This document shows positions 43,974 through 54,909 of a stretch of DNA of 64,000 bases, piece by piece (the first letter of the stretch is position 1; every line of letters starts with the position of its first letter). The notes under the pieces are model-generated. The model did no database searches, was not told where the DNA came from, and saw nothing but the letters and a program-made list of their open reading frames with translations. The translations under genes were made by a program, and so were the position numbers. The DNA comes from Larus michahellis (lineage: Eukaryota; Chordata; Aves; Charadriiformes; Laridae), in contig NC_133911.1 of assembly GCF_964199755.1 (NCBI RefSeq), positions 3,127,001 to 3,191,000 on the forward strand, given 5' to 3'.

Positions 43974-44003
43974 CTCGGGAAAGCCACCGCTTCCTTGCAG
44001 AGC
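43974..44003 (-). other. PLA2G5: PLA2G5 noncoding first exon (3' border seen, 5' border estimated)
   Basis: A strong donor (GAG then GTAAGTGG) ends it at 43974. The 5' end is placed about 25-30 bases below the TATA box. Confidence 0.5.
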
Positions 44004-44024
44004 CCTGCAGCCGGTAGGGCTTTC

Positions 44025-44032
44025 TTTATATA
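44025..44032 (-). promoter_or_regulatory. PLA2G5: TATA box of PLA2G5
   Basis: TATATAAA on the minus strand, about 50 bases above the donor of the noncoding exon. Confidence 0.65.
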
Positions 44033-45241
44033 GGCTTTGCTCTCTGCTGCTGGATGCTCGTTTTGCCCAAATGTTGCCGACTGGGCTTTTCTGCAAAGGA
44101 GAAGGTGCCGCCCTTCCCCTTTACAGGAATGGAAGAAATTCCCCCAACACCCCAGCTCAGTATCCCACGCACGGGGACCAACACCACGTGGGATGAGGCA
44201 GCAAAACAGCGTCATTTCCAGCCCAAGGAGGAACCCAATGCTCACTGCCCCTGGCCAGAGATGCCCAAGAGCCATTTTCTCTGCCCTCCCCAGCACCATA
44301 GTGCCGTATCGGAGGGGAAATAATAGTCCTGTTTCTGCTTTTGCATCCTGGCAGACGTGAATTAAGCGGGTTTGGGGTTTTTCAGGGGCCATACGGTTCA
44401 CGAACTATCCCTCTGCCACACTGCAAAGGTGACAGTGCTTCAGGGCGGGTTATCGGTTCTTTGGGAAAAGTATACAAACAACAAAAAAAGCGTCTCTAAA
44501 TGTGCAGTTGCCAGAAACGCAGGGTGACATGGATACTGCATGATTAAATGCTCACCCACTGTAAGAGGAGAATGAAGCGAAATGGATGTTTTGGGATGAG
44601 TGAACGCAACTTTCCTTTGTTTCTCTCAGTATTTCCACCTCCTCACTGCAGCCCTATCCAGAACTCATCCTTTATGGAGAAACCATTTAGTCACCAACTT
44701 AACTGCCCTTTTAAATTAGAATGCGCCTTGGGATGGACAAGGCTTTGAAATCTTTCCTCCTCTGCGGATAACTGGTCTTTAGCTTTAATTTTGGCCACCT
44801 TTTTAATGTGAGTAGGGGTCAGAGGAGAGTTTCGAATTGTCTCCTACATTTTCTCACTTCCATTATTTATGTAAAAACACCTTTTGGTTGTATCTCACCT
44901 GTCCCTTAATGCACCGCTGTGTTTTAGCTCCAGAAGTGAGTGCAGCCTGCAGGAGGGGGTGTTGGGAGAAGCCAAAAAACCCAACTGCCACCAGGGCTTG
45001 CAGCTGGGGAATTATTTTGTTAACAAAACCCAGGGGGTTTTACCTGGGGGCATTTATTTGTCCTCGTTTCTCGGGCTGCTGTTGGGACCATGGGAATATT
45101 GCGGTGTCAGGCAGGTGGTGTGGCTGAGGTGTGAGATACAAAAGTGGTCCCCAGGCTTGACAGCCCAGGTGCCACCATTGCAGTGCCTCAGTCTCAGTGG
45201 TTATTACAGAAAAGCAGCTCAAAGAATAATTTCAAATATCT
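44033..45241. other. Intergenic region between PLA2G5 and the PLA2G2A-like gene
   Basis: No exon, repeat family or RNA gene recognised. Confidence 0.5.
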
Positions 45242-45247
45242 TTTATT
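45242..45247 (-). terminator. Polyadenylation signal of the PLA2G2A-like gene
   Basis: AATAAA on the minus strand, about 260 bases after the stop codon. Confidence 0.55.
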
Positions 45248-45505
45248 GAATGATCTTTGCTGGGAAATGAAATCAAGAGAGAAAAGAGAAGAGGAAGGGA
45301 CAAAAAACTGAAAGTTGACTTGTCTTTCTGGGAACTGGAGGCATCTCCACCCACAACGTGTGCGTGCCCTTCTTCACCTTGAGCATCACTGTGCAGGGAG
45401 CCTTGCTGGCTCCGGCTCCCCTCAGCCCCCACATCAGGCTTCTGTTTCCGTAGCAATGGGGAAAACCAGTCAAAATCTGCAATCTTGGGTGCAGATTTCT
45501 TCTCC

Positions 45506-45651
45506 TCAGCACTGGAGCTTGTTTCCTCGGCATTTCAGCTTGAAATAGAAGCGGTAGGATATATTGTAGGAATGCAAAGCGCTGGCGAAGCACGAAGCCA
45601 CCGCCTTGTCGCATAGGCAGGTCTCTCTCTTGCACCAGCTCTGCTCATTAC
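45506..45651 (-). CDS. PLA2G2A: PLA2G2A-like exon 4 with stop
   Basis: 146 bases, acceptor TTTCCCCCGCAG. WCKRETCLCDKAVASCF and a tail ending LKCRGNKLQC, then TGA. Confidence 0.92.
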
Positions 45652-47040
45652 CTGCGGGGGAAAAACACGGTGCTCTGTGGTGGCTTTTCCAGATGGCATC
45701 AGTGATGGGGTCCCCTTGGAGCACCCCCAACATCTGGAGTTGCCCAGGAGAAGCGTGTGAAGAAGCTTTTCCCTGTGTTCTTCCTCTCCAACCTGCCCAC
45801 ATCCCTTGCGATGCCCATTTATTTATCACACGGCTCCCATTATGCCCCTGGGCGGGCATCAGGCTGCTTTCATCCCTGGGGGGGATGCCCTCCTGTGTAC
45901 CCTGCTGCGGGGCTGGGGTGTTGTGGGGAGCGGTGCTGGTTCCCCACCTCCGTGGGACCCCCCTGCTCAGCGTTACTCACCACAGTCGATGTCTCCGTTG
46001 GTGATGTTGAAGTGGTAGGGGGTTATCAGGGGTATGCACTTGCCCTCTCGCAGCTTCCTGTAGCAGCAGTCGTGGGCATGGCAGCACCTACAGGGGGACA
46101 CCATGTCAAACCGCTGCCCCCAAACCCTCCCTCACCACACCTGGGCGGTAAAGGAAGGTCCAGCCTCAAATTTAAGGTGACCAGGAGGAGGGGATGACAA
46201 GGCAGCGGCAAGACGTGGCTGGGGAATGGTGCAAAACCAGCACCGGCAGGCTGCCAGCAAGGAGCTTTGTTAGGGACCCCTGTGCAGCCTGCACCAGGGC
46301 AGCGAGTGGCAATATTTTTCCAGGTACTCACCGGTCAGTGGAATCCACCGGGGTCCCTCTGCCCCCGATGCCGCAGAAACACCCGTACCAGCTGTAGGAC
46401 AGCAGGGCGCTTTTCCCTGTGGTCGACTTGATCATCCGCTCCAGCTCCAAAATGCTGCCGTGAGCTGGGAGCAGCCCTGCGGAGGGGCAGAGGGATGGGC
46501 TCACACTGGTGTGGAGCAAGGAGCATTCCCCTCACCTCACACCATGCAGAGGAATTAAATAAGTCTGGCATTGCTGGAAATACATACTTTCAGGCATGTG
46601 AACCATGAGAAGCCCCCAAAAAACCCTCAGGATTAAGTCTGCTTTCTGCAGCTACCCAGTTCAGTCTGGCAGAAGATATTATTGCGCTCTGTACAGGCTG
46701 TGCCGTGCTGGCATCCTGCGACCAGGAATGCCACGTTGTCAGGATCCACCCTGGGCTTGGCACAGGCTGAAAAGCTGGTGACAGCAGGCTCCAAGGCCTC
46801 TTAAAATACATATGGATCTGAGCATCCCAAAGTCTCACCATCACGAAGACCTCCAGGACTACGGCAGTGCTACATGAAGCATTAGAGAGAAACAGCAAAA
46901 TTTAAACAAAAACTTGAACCATGCACAAAGACTCTGGGTTTGTACGTCTTTTTTGCCATGCAGATGAGATCCCAGCCTGGCCTGGTGAAATCAGGGAACT
47001 TACCGCAAGCCAAGAGCACGGCAAAGAAGAGATTCTTCAT
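45506..47040 (-). CDS. PLA2G2A: PLA2G2A-like secreted group II phospholipase A2 (4 coding exons, complete)
   Basis: Calcium-dependent secreted phospholipase A2. Exons 47040-47004, 46476-46332, 46087-45981, 45651-45506; 144 aa, equal to human PLA2G2A. Signal peptide MKNLFFAVLLACGLLPAHG, mature start SILELERMI. Calcium loop WYGCFCGIGG, catalytic H66-D67 in CCHAHDCCY, second Asp in CLCDKAVASC, and the group II C-terminal extension ending CRGNKLQC. Two N-glycosylation sequons (NIT, NIS) are visible. Human IIA is a strongly bactericidal, acute-phase enzyme; whether this one is has not been shown. Assignment to IIA rather than IID or IIF rests on length, the LLPAHG/LLQAHG signal-peptide end and the tail, so the symbol is tentative. 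TATA box and noncoding first exon lie upstream. Confidence 0.78.
45981..46087 (-). CDS. PLA2G2A: PLA2G2A-like exon 3
   Basis: 107 bases, acceptor CCCTGTAG, donor GTGAGT. Catalytic [12 protein letters not shown]. Confidence 0.92.
46332..46476 (-). CDS. PLA2G2A: PLA2G2A-like exon 2
   Basis: 145 bases, acceptor CCCCTCCGCAG, donor GTGAGT. STTGKSALLSYSWYGCFCG holds the calcium loop. Confidence 0.92.
47004..47040 (-). CDS. PLA2G2A: PLA2G2A-like exon 1 (signal peptide)
   Basis: 12 codons plus one base; donor GTAAGT; acceptor CCTCCTCCAG just upstream of the ATG. Confidence 0.85.
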
Positions 47041-47421
47041 CCTCAGGCTGGTCCTGGAGGAGGAAACCACAACGGCGGGCGATCAGCAGCACCTCAGGGA
47101 CAGGACAGATGCTGCCTCCGTGCCCACACCGAGGGCATGGAGCCAGGCAGGTGCACCCTGGCAGCACTGTGTGGTGACAATAGTGTCACCGTGGATATAT
47201 AGCACTTTGAAGGTGTCACCGTGCCCGAGTGCGCACAGCTGACTCCCAATAGGGTCTTTTGACTCCAGTTTTGGGATGCAGCGCTTGGCAGGGATGTGTA
47301 CAGGGACACGGTGGTTATCCTGCCCGGGGCTGATGGAGAAGCTCCCGTCTGCAGACTCCCACCACCACCACCCTGGCTATCTGATGAAATAACAGGGCAA
47401 TAAAATCCCCCCTCTCCTTAC
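47041..47421 (-). other. PLA2G2A: PLA2G2A-like gene 5' intron
   Basis: Runs from a donor near 47421 (GTAAGG; an alternative GTGGGG lies near 47427) to the acceptor just above the signal-peptide exon. Confidence 0.5.
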
Positions 47422-47446
47422 CCCACCTGGATTTCACCGCTCTGAG
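47422..47446 (-). other. PLA2G2A: PLA2G2A-like gene noncoding first exon (borders approximate)
   Basis: Inferred from the TATA box 25-30 bases upstream and the donor at about 47421. Same layout as PLA2G5. Confidence 0.4.
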
Positions 47447-47468
47447 ACTGCCGGCTTAGCGGGTTCGC

Positions 47469-47476
47469 TTTATATA
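47469..47476 (-). promoter_or_regulatory. PLA2G2A: TATA box of the PLA2G2A-like gene
   Basis: TATATAAA on the minus strand, identical to the PLA2G5 box and about 48 bases above the donor of the noncoding exon. Confidence 0.65.
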
Positions 47477-50439
47477 GATGGCGAGGTCCACCCCCTCCTC
47501 TATCTGCGCTGACGGCACTATTCGTCGCAGAGCAGGACTCGTCAAGTGGCCCCTCAGTAAAGGAGAAGGTTCCCATCCTTCCATTTTACAGGAAAGATGA
47601 GTTTTCCCAAGTGGTTTTCCAGATTCTCCCTCTGTCATCTCGCTCCGGCTTGGCATGAAGCTGTCTCCATCTCGGGCCGATGCTGCTTCTGGATGAGGCC
47701 AGTCAAGCTCTTGGCTGTGGTTTTAAAATCTGCGGGGTTCGGTGGCTGGAGAGACAGGACAAAAACAGTTTATGCCCAGGAGGAGCCGGGCTGGCACCAC
47801 AGAGGTCATTCCATCCTTGTTGCAGCCGCAGAGGTGGCACTTTGGCCTTGGCATTGACTTGAGTTTTCCCAACTCACGCCCTGCAACCTCAGAGATGGTT
47901 TCTCTTGGGTCCTTCCCTTGCAATTGTCCCCCCCAAATACATGTCTGCATCCAAATCCCTCCCCACCAAATGGCAAGGGAGGACAGCAAACGCGGTGGTC
48001 TCACTTCATGGGTCTGTAGTTTTCCTGTCCTGCCCTCAGGGCATGGGAGACCCCAGGAGTGCGTGGGCAAGGGGTCTGCGAGATTAAATCAGCAGCAGCA
48101 AAGGCTGGAAACACCATGGAAACCCAACTCGGAATGTTTTTTGAATACAGTTTATTTAATCACCATAACTGAGACACGATACAAAGACACAAGGGAGGCA
48201 GAAAACCGGAGGAGATAAGAAACAAAAGCTGCTATCTTCCCTGTGAAACCGTGGGGCCGAGAGCAAACACACACCCAATGCAGGGTATCAGGCATGTATG
48301 CAGGGCTCAGTAATTAACCACACTTCTCAGGAAAGGAATTGGGAGGGGAATGTAAGAAAATGGCTCAGGGGTCTGTAATCAAGAAGAAAATCCCCTGTTG
48401 AATTTCTTGAGAGCCGCCAAATCTGCTTGCTGGAAGGGACGTCACCTCCTGGCTGTCCCCTGAGGCCAGCAGAGATGTCTCTCCTGGGGCTTTTCTTCCC
48501 TCTAACCGTTTATTTCCTGCTGCCAAGTGTGAAAAAAAAAAAAAAAGCCATCCAAGCCCAAGAAGGAAAGGATGGGGAGCAGCAGCTCACCTGCCTCCCC
48601 ACTCTGGCATGCCGAGTGCCTTCCCCACTCGCCATCTGCACCAGAAACCATCTCGAAATGCTGCAGTGCGAACCGATAGGCATCGTGCCGACACCCAAAC
48701 CCCCTGACTTTTAAAACTATGGCATCCCTAACAATTAAACATCCCCTTCCCACCTCATTCACAAAAACCCTTTCCATTATAGAAGATTTTGCCCATTGTG
48801 GTGTTTGTTATCGGCACCACTCGTGCTCGTGGCTTTGGTGTTGATCTCCTGGGATTTTGCTCTAGAATTTGGCTAAACCTGCGAGAAAGGCACCATCTGG
48901 GGGCCTAAACAGAGACCAGAGGGCTGGGATCACGCAAATTGGGGATCCACAGGTGGTTTTAACCAAATCCCTTCATTTTAAGCCCTCCCTCTCCGTGGAG
49001 GATCACAGGAGAGTGAGCACGGGAAGCTAAACCCTCTCTTCAATTGAGCCACAAACCTGAGGGCTTGAAAAACACCCGTGGAAGTTCTTATCCCATTCGA
49101 AATATGAAACTTTTCAGCCTTCCTGTGGAGCAAACAAGGAAGGGTATCAACCCGCCTGTCGGTTTGTTCAGGGCCTTATTGAAATGTAAATATTGTAAAA
49201 ACGTAAAATCGGTGCTTTGATCTGCAAAGCACGTCTCTTCGGCGCGATACTGCTGCACATCCTGTGGATGAGCCGATTCGCAACTATTTTTTGACCTTTT
49301 TAGTGCACGGTTACACCTTGATCTTCGCCCGCCGGCAGGGTGGAGATCCCCAATTTGGCGGTAGATAAAAGTTATCTTAAGTTATTTATTGCTCGTTTCT
49401 TGCTGCCTTTGATGGGCATCTGTTAGTGGGAGAAGCAGCTGGTAAACTAGAAGTGGGTTTAAAAAGGGATTAACGGGGAGAGATGGAAATGTCAGCGCCA
49501 CGTGGCATGTTCCCACAAGGAAAACTGACTCAGGGGCCGTTTATAGCCCCAGGGGATGGGGAGGACTCCCCCTCCCTGTCAGCTCCCCCCAGGCTCTCCC
49601 GGCACAAAGCCAGCTTAAAAGTCCCCCAGAGACGTTGTTTTAGGTCCCCGGATAATCTTGTGTGTAAAGTGTAATTTTTTAAAAGGCTTTTTCATCAAAA
49701 AGGATGAGTTTGGTGTTGATTTGCCTGGTTTTATTCAGAGATTGCTCAGGTAGAGGTGTTCAATTGCACCGTTTTCAAACTCATGTCACAGAGGGGTTAA
49801 AACTGAATTCTATTGTTCCCGTTGAGCTGCCTTTGCTCAGGAGAGGGCCTAACACCATATTTTTAAGCTTCCAGCATTTAAAAAAAGGTTTTTGTTATTC
49901 AAGCATGGTGACAATGACAGGGTTTTGCTCTGGTTGGAATGGAGGAAAGGAGAGCTCCTGCGGGAGGGACGGGGACAGCCTGGGTATTGTTGTCACCTAT
50001 GGGGTGTGCAGCAGCTCTCTGCGAGAGGACCCTGCTGCCGCCCTCCCCACTCACCGCATCTCTTTCTGCCCCTCACGACTGAGCCCCCAGCCCCGTGGGA
50101 GGTGCTGGGGCCGCCCCCACCCCGCCATTGAGGCCTGACATCCCAGTGCAGAGCTTGCACAGGGGCACGGCCGCCATCCTGGGTATGTCCCTCCTGTCAG
50201 CACCAGTGTGCTTTGGCTGTCCCCTGGCCCAGGTATGGCCCACGCTGGGACATCGCAGCCATCCCCAGGTCTGGTTATGTTCCCTGATGGCCCACGCTGG
50301 GACATTACAGCCATCCCCAGGCCTGGTGACACCCCTCAGACCTACCCTGGGACATCATGGCCGTCCCCAGGCCTAGTGATACCCCTCAGACCCACACCAG
50401 CTTGTCGCATCCATCTCTAGGCCCATCCCACAAGCCGCT
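47477..50439. other. Intergenic region between the PLA2 cluster and UBXN10
   Basis: No gene recognised. It includes a 15-base A run at about 48532-48546 and a minisatellite at about 50230-50400. Confidence 0.5.
50230..50400. repeat. Imperfect GC-rich minisatellite
   Basis: About four imperfect copies of a roughly 50-base unit containing (C/G)CTGGGACAT, CC(A/G)TCCCCAGG and CTGGT, just upstream of the UBXN10 CpG island. Confidence 0.65.
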
Positions 50440-50634
50440 GCCGCGCCAGGGCAGCCAGGCAGGACAGCCCACCTCGGCCCCGGCTTCACGGCGCTCCCGG
50501 GACAGGGAGCGGAGCCGCGGGGAGCCGGCTCGGCGCCGGCCCCGCCAGCCCTCGGGCCGCGACATGGCGGCGGTCCGTCCGGTTCTTCTCGGTGGTTGTG
50601 GGGCGGGGCCTCGCGCGCGACCGGAAGTGGGACC

Positions 50635-50648
50635 GTCGCCGTGGCAAC
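50635..50648 (+). promoter_or_regulatory. UBXN10: X-box (RFX site) in the UBXN10 promoter
   Basis: GTCGCCGTGGCAAC fits the RFX consensus GTNRCC - spacer - RGYAAC with a two-base spacer and no mismatch. RFX factors drive ciliary genes through this site, and UBXN10 is a ciliary p97 adaptor. It lies 42 bases upstream of the first-exon donor. Confidence 0.65.
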
Positions 50649-50690
50649 GAGGCTGTGTTTGGCGGCGGCGAGGGCGGCCTGAGGTGGCAG
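50649..50690 (+). other. UBXN10: UBXN10 noncoding first exon (5' end unknown)
   Basis: Ends AGGTGGCAG before donor GTGAGG. The start site is not determined. It splices to the acceptor at 52496-52497. Confidence 0.5.
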
Positions 50691-52497
50691 GTGAGGGGTG
50701 CCGGGGTCTCTGGCTGTGGAGTTGGGTTGTAGGGCCGGGGTCTGGCTGTGGGCCATGGAGTTGGGCTATAGGGCCGAGGCCTGGCTGTAGAATGTGGCTA
50801 TAGGGTGAAGGCCTGGCTGTGGGACTGTGGAGTTGGGTTATGGGGCTTGGGCCTGGCAGCAGAGTTAGGTTAAAGAGCAGGGATCTAGCTGTGGGACCAG
50901 GACAAAGCTCAGCTGTGGGGCTGGGGCCAGCCTGTGGCACCGAGGGCTGTGCTGGGAGCTGAGCTATGCTGTGGGGCTGTGGCTGTGCTGTAGGGCCAGG
51001 GGCTTGGGGCTGCCTGCCCTCCCAGGCCCTGGCGTCACAGTGTTTGGGGGTACCCATGGGCACAGCCCTCCTGACTGCAGTTCCCCATCCCAACCCCTCA
51101 CCCAGCACCTGAACATAAAATGTGCAGTATTGAAACAGCTCCTGACACTGAACCTCTAATATATACTGTGCTGAAGTGTTACAGACTCTCGCTCAGGAAG
51201 GTCCCACCTTGGCTTCTGGCAGGTTGGTTGTCCTGGGGTTTTTATTCTTCAAACTAGAGGTATAAGTAGTGGTATCTGACAAGTGCTCTGATGCGCTCGA
51301 GAGTTCCTATTCAGAGGATGCCGAACTACAGCTTGTTGCCTTGGAGTTTATTTGTTAGAGGCAGTTCATGAAAGGCACACGCCCCCCTCCCTCCCACAGG
51401 CTCCTAGGGAACTCCGCTGAGTCACTTGGGCAGCATGTCCCGGTCCGTAGCTCTGCTCCAGGCTTACAGAGGGACAGGTCTCTCTGTCTCCAAGCAGCTT
51501 CATACGGGCACTGGTCAGGGCACGCCTGTGTGCTGGGACTCTGCCTTAGCTTTGCTCAGTGATGATTTGCTGAGTGTTTCCATTTCATGGCGGTGGAGGA
51601 GAAACCAAGCATTAAATAAGACATCACTGGCAAAAGGTTGTGGAACAACCACAGTGGCTGTTCCCTTCTGTTTGATTGTTTGTTTTGGGGTAATGAGCAG
51701 CAGACAAGTCCAACTTTATCATCACTAGTGACTGCCAAGCAATTAAAATTGACACTTCCCCCCTCCTTGAGAAATCCTGCTACGCAAACCGCAGAAGAGG
51801 AAGCGGAGGTGTGTGACCCTGTCACGCTTCTCCAAAATGTTGTTGTGAGGTTGTGGCCCAGTTCTCTGGGGCTTTGTCCTGGTAAAGCATGAGAGCTCTG
51901 AGCGCAGCTTAAGTTAGGGAACACACAGCAGAAGATGGTTTCGTCTTTAATGGAGGTTAACATCAATCTCTGTTAAGCAGCGTTTGGTCACAGGAGAAGT
52001 CAGAATGGGTTTCTTGGGCATATTCAATTTCAAAGGTCTTCAGAGACTTTTAAAAAGCAAAGTGCAGTCAGTCTTACCCAAAAGTCCACAACGGGAACTT
52101 AATCTGTCACTGCAGGAACAGCGAAAAGGCCAGGTCTGTGCTTTGAAGTTCACTCATCTCCCATTTTCACTGAGTTTATAGCTTCAGAAAAAAAATGTTT
52201 CTGTTCTTTCCATCAAAAACTTTCTTTAAGTTGGGAAGGGCAAAACTTCCCAATGCTCTGGGTCAACTTTAAAGAATTCCTGACAAAGCCAGCACCTATA
52301 AATATACATATCCTATCGTATCTGACTCAGCCGTTACTGAACCGTAGGATTGCTGCCTGCCTACACAATGATACATCAGATTTATTGCTATTATTAGCTG
52401 ATGTGCAGCACAGAAGTGGGAGCTGTAGGGAGATTAAGCTCTCTAGAAGCTTTCTGGCCAATTCGTGTAACTTTTCTCTCTGCTACACTGTCTGCAG
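50691..52497 (+). other. UBXN10: UBXN10 intron 1
   Basis: Ends at acceptor CACTGTCTGCAG. It contains the minisatellite at 50703-50960 and nothing else recognised. Confidence 0.65.
50703..50960. repeat. UBXN10: Degenerate minisatellite in UBXN10 intron 1
   Basis: Imperfect repeats built from GGCCTGGCTGTGG, GGAGTTGGG and TATAGGG. Confidence 0.65.
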
Positions 52498-52512
52498 GTG
52501 CCTTGAGAAGCA

Positions 52513-53394
52513 ATGGCCACAGCGGCTCTTCTGAACTTAGCACCATCTCACCGCAACATCCCTTCAAGAACAGCAGCCGCTTTCCTGTGGACAAACGCCA
52601 TTGACATGCACGTCGCCAGGCCAAAATCTGCCAAGGGACGCACGAGGCCAAGCTTCAATTACTCTCAGAGCATGGAAGCCTGTCCTTGCCGAGTGCCACC
52701 TTCCCTGCCACCAGCTGCTCCCCAGGAATTAGTGAACAGCCAGAGAGCATCATCCACAAAACCCGCATTCCCGTCCGGCCAGGTGTCTCCTCAGGAAATC
52801 CCAGAGCTCCTGCAGCAAGTGCCTTTGAGGACCTCCTCTTCCCTCAACAAGTACAGGGTGCTCCCCTCCATCGGCCGGAAAGGCGTAGGCAGCAGCGCAG
52901 TGGAAGCGGTGGCTGAACAGACCAACCGACTGAGAGTGAGCGCGGGGCAGGAGGATGCTCCGAAAATCAAAACTCCTTCTGGAGAGCAAGGATCTGCCGG
53001 CGTATTGTCAGAAAACCACGTCCCTGATGGAGAAGGCTCCAGTGCGCAGTGTCCCCCTGAGAAGCCAGGAAGGAAAATGAGACAAGAGAGCATTTCGATG
53101 TCAACTTTAAGTTTGGAACAGCTGCCGAAAGAAGAGTCTCACTTGCTGCTTGCTATTCGATCTCCCTCTGGTCAGAGATTTGAACATCATTTCAAGCCCA
53201 CCGACAGTCTCCAGACAGTCCTTGCCGTGGCAGAACAGAAAATGTCAGCCAAATACAAACACTGCAGTGTTGAAACCATGGAGGTGCCCCGAAGGAGTTT
53301 CTCTGACCTTACGAGGTCCCTCCACGAATGTGGGATTCTCCACAAGTCCGTGCTGTGCATCCGACAGAAAGAGCAGCACGACGCGGATCTTTAG
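52513..53394 (+). CDS. UBXN10: UBXN10, UBX-domain p97/VCP adaptor of cilia
   Basis: Single coding exon, 293 aa (human 280). The start MATAALLNLAPS matches human MATEAPVNIAPP; an in-frame TGA lies three codons upstream within the same exon, which begins at 52498 after acceptor CTGTCTGCAG. Conserved N-terminal segments are RPKSAKGRTRPS (residues about 36-47) and SSLNKYRVLPSI. The C-terminal UBX domain covers about residues 207-289: LLLAIRSPSGQRF, FKPTDSLQTVLAVAEQK, and VETMEVPRRSFSDLTRSL. UBX domains bind the N-domain of p97/VCP; human UBXN10 acts at cilia with the IFT-B component CLUAP1 (established knowledge). The central region is low-complexity and poorly conserved. Neighbour PLA2 cluster and strand match human. 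Confidence 0.95.
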   Translation: MATAALLNLAPSHRNIPSRTAAAFLWTNAIDMHVARPKSAKGRTRPSFNYSQSMEACPCRVPPSLPPAAPQELVNSQRASSTKPAFPSGQVSPQEIPELLQQVPLRTSSSLNKYRVLPSIGRKGVGSSAVEAVAEQTNRLRVSAGQEDAPKIKTPSGEQGSAGVLSENHVPDGEGSSAQCPPEKPGRKMRQESISMSTLSLEQLPKEESHLLLAIRSPSGQRFEHHFKPTDSLQTVLAVAEQKMSAKYKHCSVETMEVPRRSFSDLTRSLHECGILHKSVLCIRQKEQHDADL

Positions 53395-54049
53395 GCGCAC
53401 AGAGATGCCACCCTGGGTCGTTCTGCTGAGTGGAATGCATGACTTCTTCCGAAAAACTGAGTCTGATGTTTCCTGGGCCTACTTCTTCATCTTTCCAGCT
53501 TCCAAAAATTCCCCTTGAAGCAGACTTGTGTAAAAGTATTGAAATAGTATTGCAAGTGAATATACCTGCTACATAAATGGCATCTTTTCTCACGCGTGCC
53601 ATCACAAATTGCTTCCTGAGCACCACCAACCTTTGGCCTTTTTGGTTTGTGGAAATTGTGGATGTTCTTCTTTGAAGATTGAAGTTTCTGAGATCTCTCC
53701 TCTTGTCCTTTTCCGTATTTCAGGAAGGTGCCGGTTCCCAGAGCGAATCCGGATGCAGAGGCACCTGTTTGGGAAGGTAGAGACACAAATGTTTTGCTCT
53801 GGAGGACCATCTTCAGTAGGTTATCACCATCCTAAACATCTTGAGAGTGACTGAAAAGGAGATCAAACCCAAAAACCATCTGGAAATGACAGTAATAATA
53901 CATTAATGGATTATTGTGAAGTATTAAAAAGCAAGACCAATGATAATACACCTGTGAGGGCTCAGCTCTTTCTGGATAACCTCAGTGCAGCTTTTAAGAG
54001 TGTGACTACATCATCTTTTTAAGAACAAATAGTCATTATTTTGCCTATA

Positions 54050-54107
54050 TTGGTGAGCAGCAGGATTTTCCACTTAGTTTGGTGAGCAGCAGGATTTTCT
54101 ACTTAGT
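54050..54107. repeat. UBXN10: 29-base tandem duplication in the UBXN10 3' UTR
   Basis: TTGGTGAGCAGCAGGATTTT followed by C(C/T)ACTTAGT, two copies with one mismatch. Confidence 0.9.
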
Positions 54108-54903
54108 TTGCCTTCTCTCATTCAACTCCTGTGATCCATAGGTAAGAATAAATGGATAGTTAAGACGGGACGTTACAAAATACTTCCATTTAACACCTTT
54201 ACACTGAAATGAGTTAATCCAAGAAAGTAAGTGCTGCTTTCAGAATTTTAAAATAAAAGTACATTAATTGGATTTGACCGAGGAATTGGCTTGCGCAGTG
54301 GACCATATATTACTAAACCGTGATTAAAAAAGAAGGAAAACTTGGCGGGTTTTAGATAAATAGGATGTGCTTGTGCTAAAAAAAATCTTCTAGGCTTCTA
54401 ATGGAAATTCTTATGGTTCAAAGGCAATAATTCAATCTACTAAAAAAATGGACTGTTTGCCACGCAGCTGAGGTCATTGTAGTATTTTGAGGTAAAGTGA
54501 ATGTTTTTTAACCTGAGTGTAACTGCCAAAACAACTCAGAACAGTCGTAGAAACAGGAAAGCTGATGCTGGTGTTGACCAAGAGCGTAGCATCTCCTTCT
54601 ACAGCAAGTGTTCAGTGGCTTTATAAAAATGGTACCTGATGAAATAGTGTTACCGACTACTGCAGGTGACGGTGATTGCACGGAAGCAATCCCGGTGTCT
54701 GCAGGGAGACCAAGATACGGAAACACGTGGATGCTCTTAATCAAACCTCGGTGGGGAGCAAAGTATTTCACTTAGTTTCCGGAGCAGGAACCATTTTCTG
54801 TGTTTCATTGAGCATTAGGTGGTTAATTCCCGTCTTCTGATTTTGTGTATACTTTGTTACTTTGAAGTTTCAGAGTGTTTTCATACTGTGTGGTGGTACA
54901 ATC

Positions 54904-54909
54904 AATAAA
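54904..54909 (+). terminator. UBXN10: Polyadenylation signal of UBXN10
   Basis: AATAAA 1.5 kb after the stop codon. An earlier AATAAA near 54252 is an alternative. Confidence 0.5.

Larger units (their letters stand above)
45652..47003 (-). other. PLA2G2A: PLA2G2A-like gene introns 1 to 3
   Basis: Introns 46477-47003, 46088-46331 and 45652-45980. Nothing else recognised. Confidence 0.75.
50440..50700 (+). promoter_or_regulatory. UBXN10: CpG island, UBXN10 promoter
   Basis: Dense CpG with GGGCGGGGC (Sp1-type) and ACCGGAAGTG (ETS-type, near 50620-50629) sites, ending at a noncoding first exon with donor GTGAGG at 50691. Confidence 0.75.

Noticed and set aside
47477-50439. A further PLA2 gene or relic (IID, IIF or IIC) between the cluster and UBXN10
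   Set aside because: Searching by eye for the calcium-loop, CC..HD and CxCD exon signatures on both strands found none.
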